NCBI RefSeq assembly: GCF_007830635.1
Contig: NZ_VLLA01000015.1
Location: 1-64,000 of the forward strand
From: Bradyrhizobium huanghuaihaiense
GTDB taxonomy: Bacteria > Pseudomonadota > Alphaproteobacteria > Rhizobiales > Xanthobacteraceae
Length of the DNA: 64,000 nucleotides
Direction: 5' to 3'
Both the position numbers and the translations under genes were made by a program. The first letter of the stretch is position 1. Every line of letters starts with the position of its first letter. This document shows, one piece after another, positions 50,771 through 58,589 of the stretch. The notes beneath the pieces are model-generated. The model was given only the letters and a program-made list of their open reading frames with translations. It searched no databases and was not told where the DNA came from.

Positions 50771-53461
50771 ATGCCGGAAGCAATGGTTGCTGCGCGTGAG
50801 TCCAAAGCGGCGAATGGAACAACCCAGCAAGTCGACGTCGCCGTGGTCGGCGCCGGGTTTGCCGGCCTCTATCTGCTCCATCGCCTGCGCAAGGCGGGAT
50901 TCACAACCGTTGCCCTCGAAGAGGCCGGCGATGTCGGCGGAACCTGGTACTGGAACCGCTATCCCGGCGCGCGCTGCGATATCCAGACCATCGACTACAG
51001 CTACACCTTCGATCCCGACCTCGAGGCGGCCTGGACCTGGTCGGAGAAATACGCGACCCAGCCGGAGATCCTGCGCTATCTCGGCTTCGTCGCCGACCGC
51101 TATGATCTCCGCCGCGACATCCGCTTCAGGACCAAGGTCACCGAAGCCAAATGGGACGAGGCCGCCCAGCGCTGGCAGCTCACCACCGACAATGGCGCGC
51201 CTGTTTCCTGCCGCCATTACATCATGGCCACCGGCTGCCTCTCCGCGCCGAAGCCGCCGGAGATCGACGGCGTCAAGGATTTCAAGGGCGAGGTCTATTT
51301 CACCGGACGCTGGCCGCATGACGGCGTCGATCTCGCGGGCAAGCGCGTCGCCGTGATCGGCACGGGATCGTCCGCCATCCAGTCGATCCCACTGATCGCC
51401 GAGCAGGCCACGCACCTGACCGTGTTCCAGCGCACGCCGAATTTCGCGCTGCCGGCGCACAACGGCCCCGCTCCCTCCGACCGCATGAGCCTGCTGCAGG
51501 GCGATCGCGCGACCTATCGCGAGCAGGCGCGCCAGTCGATGGCGGGCGTGCCCTATCCGCAGCAGACCGTCGTGAGCTGGCAATTGAGCGATGCCGAGCG
51601 TCGCGAGCGGTTCGAACGTGCCTGGGCGGCCGGCGACCTCGTCCACATCCTGACGCAGCTCTGGGCCGACCAGGCTGTCGATGTCGACGGCAACAAGATC
51701 GTCCAGGACCTGATCCGCGAGAAGATCCGCGCGGCCGTGAGGGATCCCGAGACGGCCGCGGCGCTCACACCGCATGACCATCCCTTCGGCGCCAAGCGTC
51801 CCTGTCTCGACACCAACTATTACGCCACCTACAACCGGCCGAACGTCACGCTGGTCAATCTGCGCCAGGAGCCGATCAAGGCGATCACCGCGAGCGGCAT
51901 TTTCACGAACGGCCGCAGCTTCGACCTCGACGTCATCGTGTTCGCGACCGGCTTCGACGCCATGACCGGCGCGATCCGCGCCGTGCATCCGATCACCGGG
52001 CGCGGCGGCAAGTCGCTCACCGACGTCTGGGCGCAGGGACCGCAGACTTATCTCGGGCTCACGGTCGAGGGCTTTCCGAACTTCTTCATGATCACCGGCC
52101 CCGGCAGCCCGTCGGTGCTGTCGAACATGGCGGTGTCGATCGAGCAGCATGTCGATTGGGTCGTCGACCGGCTGGCCGCATTGCGCGCCGCCGGCTTCAC
52201 CACGATGGAGCCGACCGAGACGGCGCAGGCGGGCTGGGGCCGGCACATGGCCGACTGCTCGACGCTGACGCTGCACCGGCTCGCCAACACCTGGTACACG
52301 GGCGCCAACGTGCCCGGCAAGGTGCAGGGCCTGATGCCCTATACCGGCGGCGTCGGCCCCTATCGCAGCATCTGCGACGAGGTGGTCAGCCGCGGCATGC
52401 TCGGCTTCAGGCTCACCGGGCCCAACGGCGCCGCGCAATGCAATGACGGCGAGGTGGTGCGGCTGCAACCGGACGTGCGGCTGGTGCTGAACCTGCTGGC
52501 AACGCTCAACCTGCCGCCGATCGAGTCGATGGGCGCAGCAGGCGCGCGCGCCTTCGTCAACCAGTTCAACAAGGGCCGTCCCGCCGGACGGCCGATCGGC
52601 GAGATCGTCGACGGCACCCTGCCCGGTGCCGCCGGCCCGCTGCCCTATCGTGTCTTCAAGCCAGCAACGCCTGGCCCGCATCCGGTCGTGGTCTATTTCC
52701 ACGGCGGCGGCTGGGTGCTCGGCGACGAGCAGTCGGACGAGCCGTTCTGCCGCGACATGGTGCGCAGGGCCGGCATGATGTTCGTCAGCGTCGGCTATCG
52801 CCACGCGCCGGAGCATCGTTTCCCGGCCGCGGCCGAAGACGGCTATGCGGCGACGCGCTGGATCGCCGAGCACGCCGCCGAGCTCGGCGGCAGTCCGGGC
52901 CCGGTGCTAGTCGCCGGCTGGAGCGCGGGCGGCAACATCGCCGCCGTCACCTGCCAGCTCGCGCGCGACCGTGGCGGTCCTGACATCGCCGGCCAGCTTC
53001 TGATCTGTCCGGTCACCGACTGCAGCTTCGATCGTCCCTCCTACAACGACAATGCGACCGGCTATTTCCTGACGCGCTCGCTGATGGACTGGTTCTGGGA
53101 CATCTACTGCTCACCGGCCGACCGCACCGATCCGCGCGTCTCGCCGCTGCGCGGCAAGGTCGCGGGCCTGCCGCCGGCCTTCGTCGTCACCTGCGAGTTC
53201 GATCCCCTGCGTGACGAAGGCATCGCCTATGCCGAGGCGATGCAGGCTGCCGGTGTCCCGGTCGAGCAACTCAAGGCGCGCGGCCATTTCCACTCGTCCT
53301 TCACGATGGTGGACGTGGTGATCACGGGCGCGCCCGGCCGGATGCAGATGGCCGAAGCCCTGCGGCGCTTCGCCGGACTGCCGCCGGAGGTCAATCGCGG
53401 CGATGAGAACAGCCACGGTCACACCAGCCCGGGGCATAAAATCGCGGCGGCTGCGAGCTGA
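50771..53461 (+). CDS. Baeyer-Villiger-type monooxygenase fused to alpha/beta esterase
   Basis: 896 residues with two enzymes in one chain. Residues 20-540 form a class B flavin monooxygenase: FAD fold VAVVGAGFAGLYLLHRL (27-32), GGTWYWNRYPGARCD (56-70), NADPH fold VAVIGTGSSAIQSIPL (193 on), VFATGFDAMTGAIRAVHPIT. The family fingerprint FxGxxxHxxxWP reads F171-K-G-E-V-Y-F177-T-G-R-W181-P, with Phe for His. Residues 615-875 form an HSL-type esterase: oxyanion HGGGW (644-648), nucleophile in GWSAGG (Ser718), Asp811 in CEFDPLRDEG and His839 or 841 in GHFHSSF. Together they could turn a ketone into an ester and hydrolyse it. GGGAGG precedes the ATG. Monocistronic; no signal peptide. Confidence 0.9.
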   Translation: MPEAMVAARESKAANGTTQQVDVAVVGAGFAGLYLLHRLRKAGFTTVALEEAGDVGGTWYWNRYPGARCDIQTIDYSYTFDPDLEAAWTWSEKYATQPEILRYLGFVADRYDLRRDIRFRTKVTEAKWDEAAQRWQLTTDNGAPVSCRHYIMATGCLSAPKPPEIDGVKDFKGEVYFTGRWPHDGVDLAGKRVAVIGTGSSAIQSIPLIAEQATHLTVFQRTPNFALPAHNGPAPSDRMSLLQGDRATYREQARQSMAGVPYPQQTVVSWQLSDAERRERFERAWAAGDLVHILTQLWADQAVDVDGNKIVQDLIREKIRAAVRDPETAAALTPHDHPFGAKRPCLDTNYYATYNRPNVTLVNLRQEPIKAITASGIFTNGRSFDLDVIVFATGFDAMTGAIRAVHPITGRGGKSLTDVWAQGPQTYLGLTVEGFPNFFMITGPGSPSVLSNMAVSIEQHVDWVVDRLAALRAAGFTTMEPTETAQAGWGRHMADCSTLTLHRLANTWYTGANVPGKVQGLMPYTGGVGPYRSICDEVVSRGMLGFRLTGPNGAAQCNDGEVVRLQPDVRLVLNLLATLNLPPIESMGAAGARAFVNQFNKGRPAGRPIGEIVDGTLPGAAGPLPYRVFKPATPGPHPVVVYFHGGGWVLGDEQSDEPFCRDMVRRAGMMFVSVGYRHAPEHRFPAAAEDGYAATRWIAEHAAELGGSPGPVLVAGWSAGGNIAAVTCQLARDRGGPDIAGQLLICPVTDCSFDRPSYNDNATGYFLTRSLMDWFWDIYCSPADRTDPRVSPLRGKVAGLPPAFVVTCEFDPLRDEGIAYAEAMQAAGVPVEQLKARGHFHSSFTMVDVVITGAPGRMQMAEALRRFAGLPPEVNRGDENSHGHTSPGHKIAAAAS

Positions 53462-53593
53462 GGAGCGCGGGAACGGCCGGGAACCTTTTTTCGGATGCTG
53501 CGTTAGGTAGCCGTGGCATTGAGATGCAGCGATAGGTGTAGGCCCCGGCGTGCAGATCCGCGCGCTGGGGTTATTTTTGCGTGAGGCGGGACG

Positions 53594-53866
53594 ATGGGGG
53601 ACGTTGTTGCGGAGTCAAAAGTCGATTTCGGCGCGCTTGCGGCGCTGCATAAATGGCCATCACTCGCCAATCAGCGCCGCCCGGACCGGGAGCCCTATCA
53701 GGTGAGCGAGGGGACGCTCGACGAATGTATCTCGGCCTTCATGCAGAAGCCGGCAGCGACCCGGCATCTCTATGAGATCCGCACGGCGCCGCAGCCGCCG
53801 CTGGTTACCGCCGTTCTCTCTCCCGAGCACGTCATCGAGCTATCACGCTGGCGGGAATTTCTCTGA
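53594..53866 (+). CDS. Small hypothetical protein
   Basis: 90-residue soluble protein, MGDVVAESKVDFGALAALHK to SRWREFL. Segments NQRRPDREPYQVSEGTLDEC and FMQKPAATRHLYEIRTAPQP are well formed, and codon use matches the neighbours. No family or motif recognised. A purine-rich GAGGCGGGACG precedes the ATG. Confidence 0.55.
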   Translation: MGDVVAESKVDFGALAALHKWPSLANQRRPDREPYQVSEGTLDECISAFMQKPAATRHLYEIRTAPQPPLVTAVLSPEHVIELSRWREFL

Positions 53867-53950
53867 CGGCCTTCACAAGCACGTGCGTAGGAACCTTCTT
53901 CCGGTTTTTCCCGTTGTCGGAGATCGGAAGTCAAATCGTGAGCGCCTCAC

Positions 53951-54256
53951 ATGCTTGAAGCTGGCGTTGCATCTCCCGTCGTGCCCTATGGCGCGGACCA
54001 AACCCTCTTCGTCGTCGTCGACCGTCTCGACATTGCGACTGAAATCCGCATCGAGCGCAGCGATCTCGAAGCCACCATCGGCGAGTTCGTCGCCGGCTGC
54101 TTCAACGATCCCGTCAAGGTGATCTCGTTCAACACGCTCGAACACTGGATGAAGGACATCTCGACCGACGTCGCCGGCGCGATAAAGGCACGCTGCGACA
54201 TCTATGGCATAGAGCTGCCCGACTATCTCAGCGACTTCGTCGAGAGCCATAGCTGA
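53951..54256 (+). CDS. Small acidic hypothetical protein
   Basis: 101-residue soluble protein. It contains TLFVVVDRLDIATEIRIERS, DLEATIGEFVAGCFNDPVKV and IKARCDIYGIELPDYLSDFV. The alternation of short strands and helices looks like a small alpha/beta fold. No known family. It may be cotranscribed with the 53594 gene, and it ends before the strong terminator at 54296. Confidence 0.6.
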   Translation: MLEAGVASPVVPYGADQTLFVVVDRLDIATEIRIERSDLEATIGEFVAGCFNDPVKVISFNTLEHWMKDISTDVAGAIKARCDIYGIELPDYLSDFVESHS

Positions 54257-54295
54257 GGGCGCATCGCGCCTCAAACGCTGCACATCGCGCCCAAC

Positions 54296-54325
54296 AAAAA
54301 AGCGCCGCTTCCGCGGCGCTTTTCG
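54296..54325. terminator. Bidirectional rho-independent terminator
   Basis: AAAAAAGCGCCGC-TTCC-GCGGCGCTTTT gives an 8-bp GC-rich stem flanked by A on one side and T on the other. It can stop both the 53951 gene and the convergent small membrane gene at 54335. Confidence 0.9.
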
Positions 54326-54334
54326 TGTGGCCAC

Positions 54335-54421
54335 TCAATGGTGCCAGAACAATGCCAGCAGCAGAATGATCGGCAGCGGCACGCCAAGCAACCAAAGCAA
54401 AGCACCTCGTCCAAAACCCAT
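54335..54421 (-). CDS. 28-residue membrane protein
   Basis: Reads MGFGRGALLWLLGVPLPIIL then LLALFWHH, one hydrophobic helix. A perfect GGAGG lies five bases before the ATG, and a strong terminator follows ten bases after the stop. Very short membrane proteins of this LLGxPxPIIxLLxLF type are common in Rhizobiales. Function unknown. Confidence 0.6.
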   Translation of the reverse strand: MGFGRGALLWLLGVPLPIILLLALFWHH

Positions 54422-54523
54422 GATGTCCTCCTCCTCTCTCACTGCGCAGATGACGCAGGAGACGAGCGGAAGTTCCGCGCTTCGCAGGGAGCACGAATGC
54501 GCTCACGGCATGGGTTATGGGAG

Positions 54524-54679
54524 TTATGCGCGCCGATACTTGCCGGTGATGACCTCGATCTCGCGGCGGCGTTCGCCGGCGAAGGTCAGGAGCTTTTCGA
54601 TCGTCAGCGTATCCGTGATCCTCTTGGCCAGCCGCTCGGCACGCGCGGCCTGATCTTCGAGATACTGGATCGTGTTCAA
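54524..54679 (-). CDS. Small helical protein with TTG start
   Basis: 51-residue charged helical protein, NTIQYLEDQAARAERLAKRI, TDTLTIEKLLTFAGERRREI, EVITGKYRRA. I chose the TTG at 54679 because GGGGAGG lies seven bases upstream; an ATG at 54721 would add 14 residues but has no ribosome-binding site. The QYLEDQAARAERLA pattern resembles short Bradyrhizobium orphans. Function unknown. Confidence 0.55.
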   Translation of the reverse strand: MNTIQYLEDQAARAERLAKRITDTLTIEKLLTFAGERRREIEVITGKYRRA

Positions 54680-54792
54680 GCGTCCGCCTCCCCAAGAGCC
54701 CCGAATTGTTTGGGCAGCCATGGTGCTTGAGAGGCGCCTAACAGCCGGTTAAGCGCTGCGCCTCACCTCGACGAAACGCGCTTGATTGTTTG

Positions 54793-54839
54793 AGCATGAT
54801 CTTTTCGGAAAACCGCTACGCACTTTTCCTGATCATGCT
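54793..54839. repeat. AGCATGATC inverted repeat
   Basis: AGCATGATC at the left and GATCATGCT at the right enclose TTTTCGGAAAA and CACTTTTCC stretches that also pair in part. This is a short dispersed element type of Bradyrhizobium. It touches the 3' end of the RlpA lipoprotein gene. Confidence 0.65.
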
Positions 54840-55358
54840 CTATCGCACGACGTCGAGGCGGACATTGGCGAGGCCCTTGTCGACCATGCCGAGCGCTTCG
54901 GCCGCGGACGGCGAGATGTCGACCACGCGCCCGCGAACGAAGGGGCCGCGATCGTTGACCCTGACGGTGACGAAACGGCCGGAGGACACGTCGGTGACGC
55001 GCAGCTTGGTGCCGAACGGCAGGCTCCGATGCGCCGCGGTCAGTTCGTTCTTGTCGAACTTCTCCCCGCTCGCGGTTTCGGTGTCCGAGTAGAAGCTGGC
55101 GAGACCATGCGAGGCGGTTCGCCTTGCCTCACCGTCGGGGACACGCGCCCGGCTGATCGGCCGCGGATGCAATGCCACCACCCGGTGCGGCCGCTCGACG
55201 GTGGCCTGCCGGCTCGTTCCGGCGAGATCGGCTTTCTGGCGGCCGACCGGCGACTGCGCGCAGGCGGCGAGCGATGCGGCACCCAGGACAGCGAGCAACA
55301 ATCGGCTCAAGGTTGCCAGCGACATTCGGGCAGTTTCGGCACGTGCAATGCGAGACAT
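54840..55358 (-). CDS. RlpA-family septal-ring lipoprotein
   Basis: 172-residue lipoprotein. N-terminal signal LSRLLLAVLGAASLAACAQS with lipobox LAAC puts it on the outer membrane side. After a basic linker comes the RlpA barrel: HGLASFYSDTETASGEKFDK, ELTAAHRSLPFGTKLRVTDV, TVRVNDRGPFVRGRVVDISP and SAAEALGMVDKGLANVRLDV. VNDRGPF holds the catalytic-type Asp. No SPOR domain. The ATG at 55358 has GGAGGG seven bases upstream. Second RlpA-type gene of the window, with 34312. Confidence 0.85.
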   Translation of the reverse strand: MSRIARAETARMSLATLSRLLLAVLGAASLAACAQSPVGRQKADLAGTSRQATVERPHRVVALHPRPISRARVPDGEARRTASHGLASFYSDTETASGEKFDKNELTAAHRSLPFGTKLRVTDVSSGRFVTVRVNDRGPFVRGRVVDISPSAAEALGMVDKGLANVRLDVVR

Positions 55359-55510
55359 GATGCGCCCTCCGAACAACCCCAAGTTTCGGTGGGCAATCGG
55401 GGCAGAACCTTGTCGGAAGAAAAGCGGCCTTGCGGCCGCCGCCGTTTCGCGCCGGCTGTGACGATTCCATCACAGTTAATGTCCTGAATCGGGACAGATC
55501 AGCGGAACTA
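55359..55510. other. Gap with no recognised feature
   Basis: Contains the presumed promoter of the RlpA lipoprotein gene; nothing else seen. Confidence 0.4.
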
Positions 55511-55675
55511 TCAGCCCGATACGGTGCGCAAGATGGTCGAGCGCGCATCCGGCCGATCCTCATCGGCACCGACGTCTCCCCGCAGCAGCCGCATCAGCTC
55601 ACGGCGATAGAGCCGCCGCCAGCCGGTTTTCAGACTGGCGAGAAAGTCGAGCTCCAATTGCGTCAGTGTGCACAT
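55511..55675 (-). CDS. 54-residue protein downstream of DUF1501 gene
   Basis: Reads MCTLTQLELDFLASLKTGWR, RLYRRELMRLLRGDVGADED, RPDARSTILRTVSG. Mostly helical with a basic middle. It starts 30 bases after the DUF1501 stop on the same strand, so it may be the third gene of that operon. The ribosome-binding site is weak. No family recognised. Confidence 0.45.
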   Translation of the reverse strand: MCTLTQLELDFLASLKTGWRRLYRRELMRLLRGDVGADEDRPDARSTILRTVSG

Positions 55676-55705
55676 GAACCCAATCCGGTTGCGAAAGGCG
55701 CGTCG

Positions 55706-56962
55706 TCAGCCGACGAGGCCTCCCATCGGTTTGACGTCAGTGCTGCCGGGGAAGACCGTCTCGGCGAGGATCTTTTCCTCGACGCGCAGATGATCCCTGA
55801 GCAGGCCTTTCAGCACGGCGCGTAAGTCAGTGGTCGGCTTGAGATCGCGGTCCTCGAACAGTTGCGCGGACTTCAGGCCCGGCCAGTCCGCGATCACGCG
55901 GCCGCCGGCGAGCCCGCCGCCGATGAGGAAAGCAACGGTGCCCGTGCCATGGTCGGTACCTTGCGTGCCGTTGATGCGCGCGGTGCGGCCGAACTCGGTG
56001 ACGACGGCGACCACCGTCTCGTGCCAGACATCACCCATGTTGCTTTCGATCGCCGCGAACGCGCCGTCGAGCGCGCCGAGCAGATTGTAGAGCTGGCCCG
56101 AGGCTGCGCCTTCGGCGATGTGCGTGTCCCAGCCGACGAAGCCCATCGCGCCGACGCGCGGGCCGTCGGGCTTGGCGAGATAGCGCGCGGCGGTGCCGGC
56201 CGCCTCGGCGAAATAAGCGCGCACGCGCGCGATGCCGGGCGGTGCCAGCGTCGGATCGTCCGACATCGGATCGCCCGCGCCCATCGCGCCGTCGAGCGAA
56301 GCGAGCTTCATGCGCGCCTGCAGCACGGTCGCGAGCTTCGGATCGGTGTGCTGGTAGAGATCGAGCAGGCGGTTCTGCGTGTCCTGGCTCGCCGGCAGGA
56401 GTTTTTGCGGCACCCATGTCATGACGGGTGCAGAGCCGCGCACCACCAGCGGCGTCACCGAGCCGATGCCGAGCGCACGACTGCCGCGCGGATCGACACG
56501 GCCGCCGGACTCCATCGCGAGCAGCGCGCGGTTGAGCCATCCCGAAGCGGTCGCGCCGGGCCTGGTGAAGCCGCTCTCCAGCACGTCCTGGCCGTCGAAA
56601 TGCGAGCGCTCGCGATAGGGCGTGGCCGTTGCGTGAACGATCGCGGCCTTGCCGCTCTTGTAGAGCCGATGCAGGTTCGGCATCGCCGGATTGAGCGCGA
56701 AGAAGGAATCGAGCGGCAGCGCCGGCGGCTTGCCGTCGAGCAGCAGCGCGCGATCGCCGCGCAAGGCGACCCAGTCGGGATCGCCGACCGGCGCCACCGC
56801 GCCGAGGCCGTCGAGCGCGCCGCGCAGGATGACGACGAGCAGGCGCGGATCGCGCCCTTCCGCGCGCGCGATCCGCGGCATCTGGCTCCATGCGAACAGC
56901 GCGCCCGAACCGGCCAGAAGCTCGCGCCGCGTGGGCAGATGACGATCAAGGCCCATGCTCAC
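55706..56962 (-). CDS. DUF1501 protein, Tat-exported
   Basis: 418-residue protein of the DUF1501 family, related in fold to alkaline phosphatase/sulfatase enzymes. The Tat signal LPTRRELLAGSGALFAWSQM exports it. Family blocks: LLVVILRGALDGLGAVAPVG, FFALNPAMPNLHRLYKSGKA, HFDGQDVLESGFTRPGATAS and the C-terminal VVAVVTEFGRTARINGTQGT with DHGTGTVAFLIGGGL. The FGRTARINGTQGTDHGT stretch is diagnostic. Its ATG overlaps the stop of the DUF1800 gene upstream by four bases. The pair is widespread; function remains unproven. Confidence 0.9.
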   Translation of the reverse strand: MSMGLDRHLPTRRELLAGSGALFAWSQMPRIARAEGRDPRLLVVILRGALDGLGAVAPVGDPDWVALRGDRALLLDGKPPALPLDSFFALNPAMPNLHRLYKSGKAAIVHATATPYRERSHFDGQDVLESGFTRPGATASGWLNRALLAMESGGRVDPRGSRALGIGSVTPLVVRGSAPVMTWVPQKLLPASQDTQNRLLDLYQHTDPKLATVLQARMKLASLDGAMGAGDPMSDDPTLAPPGIARVRAYFAEAAGTAARYLAKPDGPRVGAMGFVGWDTHIAEGAASGQLYNLLGALDGAFAAIESNMGDVWHETVVAVVTEFGRTARINGTQGTDHGTGTVAFLIGGGLAGGRVIADWPGLKSAQLFEDRDLKPTTDLRAVLKGLLRDHLRVEEKILAETVFPGSTDVKPMGGLVG

Positions 56963-58416
56963 CTCCTCTGAAAATCCGCCGACATGAACAAGAGCGCCAG
57001 CGCCTGCTGCCGGCTCTCGGCACGGCCGACCGCCTGCTTCACCTCGGGTGCGATCTCGGACGCGAACACGTCCTCGATGATGATTTGCGGATCGGCCATG
57101 CCGGTGATGCGCTCAGCGAAGTTGTTGGCGATGTCGAGCCGCCGCCCGACACCGTCGATCCAGCTCGCCTCGTCGTCCGGATAGCCTTTTGGCGCGGACG
57201 GACGCCACAGCGCCTCGCCGAGCAGCTCCTGGCCGCCGGTGTAACGGACGGGATCGACGGTCGTGATGCCGGTCGCACGCACCATGCCGGCGACCCATTC
57301 TCCGGGCCGCTTGAGCTTTGACGGCGGTCCGCGCCATGCGTCGTCCGACGACACCATCGCGATCGCGACCTGCTTGAGGTCGCCCTCGGTGTCGCGAAAG
57401 GTCTTCGCCATCTGCTCGATCAAAGCCGGCGGCGGCTCGTCGGCCACGAAGTGCCGCGCCAGCTTGGTCGCGACATGGGTTGAGGTCGCCGGATGCGCGG
57501 CGAGATCGCGCAGCACGGCGCGGCCCTGCTCGGCGTCCTCCTGCTCGTAGCGCTTGCCGAGCACGGTCTGCCCGCCGGGCTCGTGCAGCCGCGGATTGAA
57601 GGTGAACTCGCCGCCGTGCTGGGGATCGGCGCCCGGCGGCACCAGCGTCCAGCCGGTCATGACATTGGCGAAGCTGATGACGTCGTCCTGGGTGTAGCCG
57701 GTGCGCACACCGAGCGTGTGCAGCTCCATGATCTCGCGCGCGATGTTCTCGTTGAGGCCGCGGCTGCGATTGATGCCTGCGATCGAGTTCGCGCCCATCG
57801 ATTCCAGATTGTCCAGATAGAACAGCATCGCCGGATGGCCTTCGACGGCGAGCAGGAGATCGACGAAGCGGCCAAGCGCATTGGCGCGAACCGCCTCGCG
57901 CTCATAGGCGCCGGACATGCTCTGGATCTTGTTGGCCGAGACGCAGAAATGGTTGGACCAGAACCACACTAGGCGCTCGGCAAAGCCGATGTCGGCGGCG
58001 AGCGCTGCCTCCGTGCGCAGCTTGGCTTCCTGCAGATACATCGGGCGCCCGGGATCGGGAACGGCTTCGGCGGCCTGCTTGGCCGCCATCTCGGCCGCGT
58101 CCTTGTCCTGGACTTGACCGTGCGCCTGCGTCTGGTCTTCCGACATCGCCTGCGCCGCCGCCATCTGCTGCTTCTTAGCCTGCTGCTGCGCCTGCTTGGC
58201 GCGCGCCGCCCGCCGCGCATTGGCGTCGGCCACGGTGCGATAGGCTTTCGCGCTGGGAGGAAGGCTGGCAGCGGCGGTCAGCACCAGCGGCCGGTCGAGC
58301 TCGGCGATCAGCGCGCCGCGCGGGTCGCTACCAACAGCGGCGATCGATCCCGGCCGCGGCCCCATGCCGAAGCGATGCAGCGCCAGCACGGCCTCGGCCT
58401 TTGCAGAATTGCTCAT
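56959..58416 (-). CDS. DUF1800 protein
   Basis: 485-residue helical protein. Blocks of the family: ALHRFGMGPRPGSIAAVGSD near the N-terminus, RLVWFWSNHFCVSANKIQSM, SRGLNENIAREIMELHTLGV, YTQDDVISFANVMTGWTLVP, LLGEALWRPSAPKGYPDDEA. A long charged coiled stretch (about residues 65-110, AKQAQQQAKKQQMAAAQAMS) interrupts the N-terminal part. It is first in the operon with DUF1501; the two are nearly always paired. No clear signal peptide; the DUF1501 partner may carry it to the periplasm through Tat, by inference. Confidence 0.9.
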   Translation of the reverse strand: MSNSAKAEAVLALHRFGMGPRPGSIAAVGSDPRGALIAELDRPLVLTAAASLPPSAKAYRTVADANARRAARAKQAQQQAKKQQMAAAQAMSEDQTQAHGQVQDKDAAEMAAKQAAEAVPDPGRPMYLQEAKLRTEAALAADIGFAERLVWFWSNHFCVSANKIQSMSGAYEREAVRANALGRFVDLLLAVEGHPAMLFYLDNLESMGANSIAGINRSRGLNENIAREIMELHTLGVRTGYTQDDVISFANVMTGWTLVPPGADPQHGGEFTFNPRLHEPGGQTVLGKRYEQEDAEQGRAVLRDLAAHPATSTHVATKLARHFVADEPPPALIEQMAKTFRDTEGDLKQVAIAMVSSDDAWRGPPSKLKRPGEWVAGMVRATGITTVDPVRYTGGQELLGEALWRPSAPKGYPDDEASWIDGVGRRLDIANNFAERITGMADPQIIIEDVFASEIAPEVKQAVGRAESRQQALALLFMSADFQRR

Positions 58417-58589
58417 GGCGAACGCCCAATTCTCTCGCGCCTGCCGACATCGCGCCGTGCGAGGCTACGAACCGTAATGCTACACATCGTAGCACTTGAG
58501 ATGTGCCCGGGCAAGCGGAGATTGCGGCATCCCCGTTCGACTATTGCCAGCCGCCCGTACGGCCCGACGGACGGGCGGCCGCGACGCTC
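58417..58589. other. Gap between operons
   Basis: 173 bases with no gene or repeat recognised; must hold the DUF1800-DUF1501 promoter. Confidence 0.4.
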
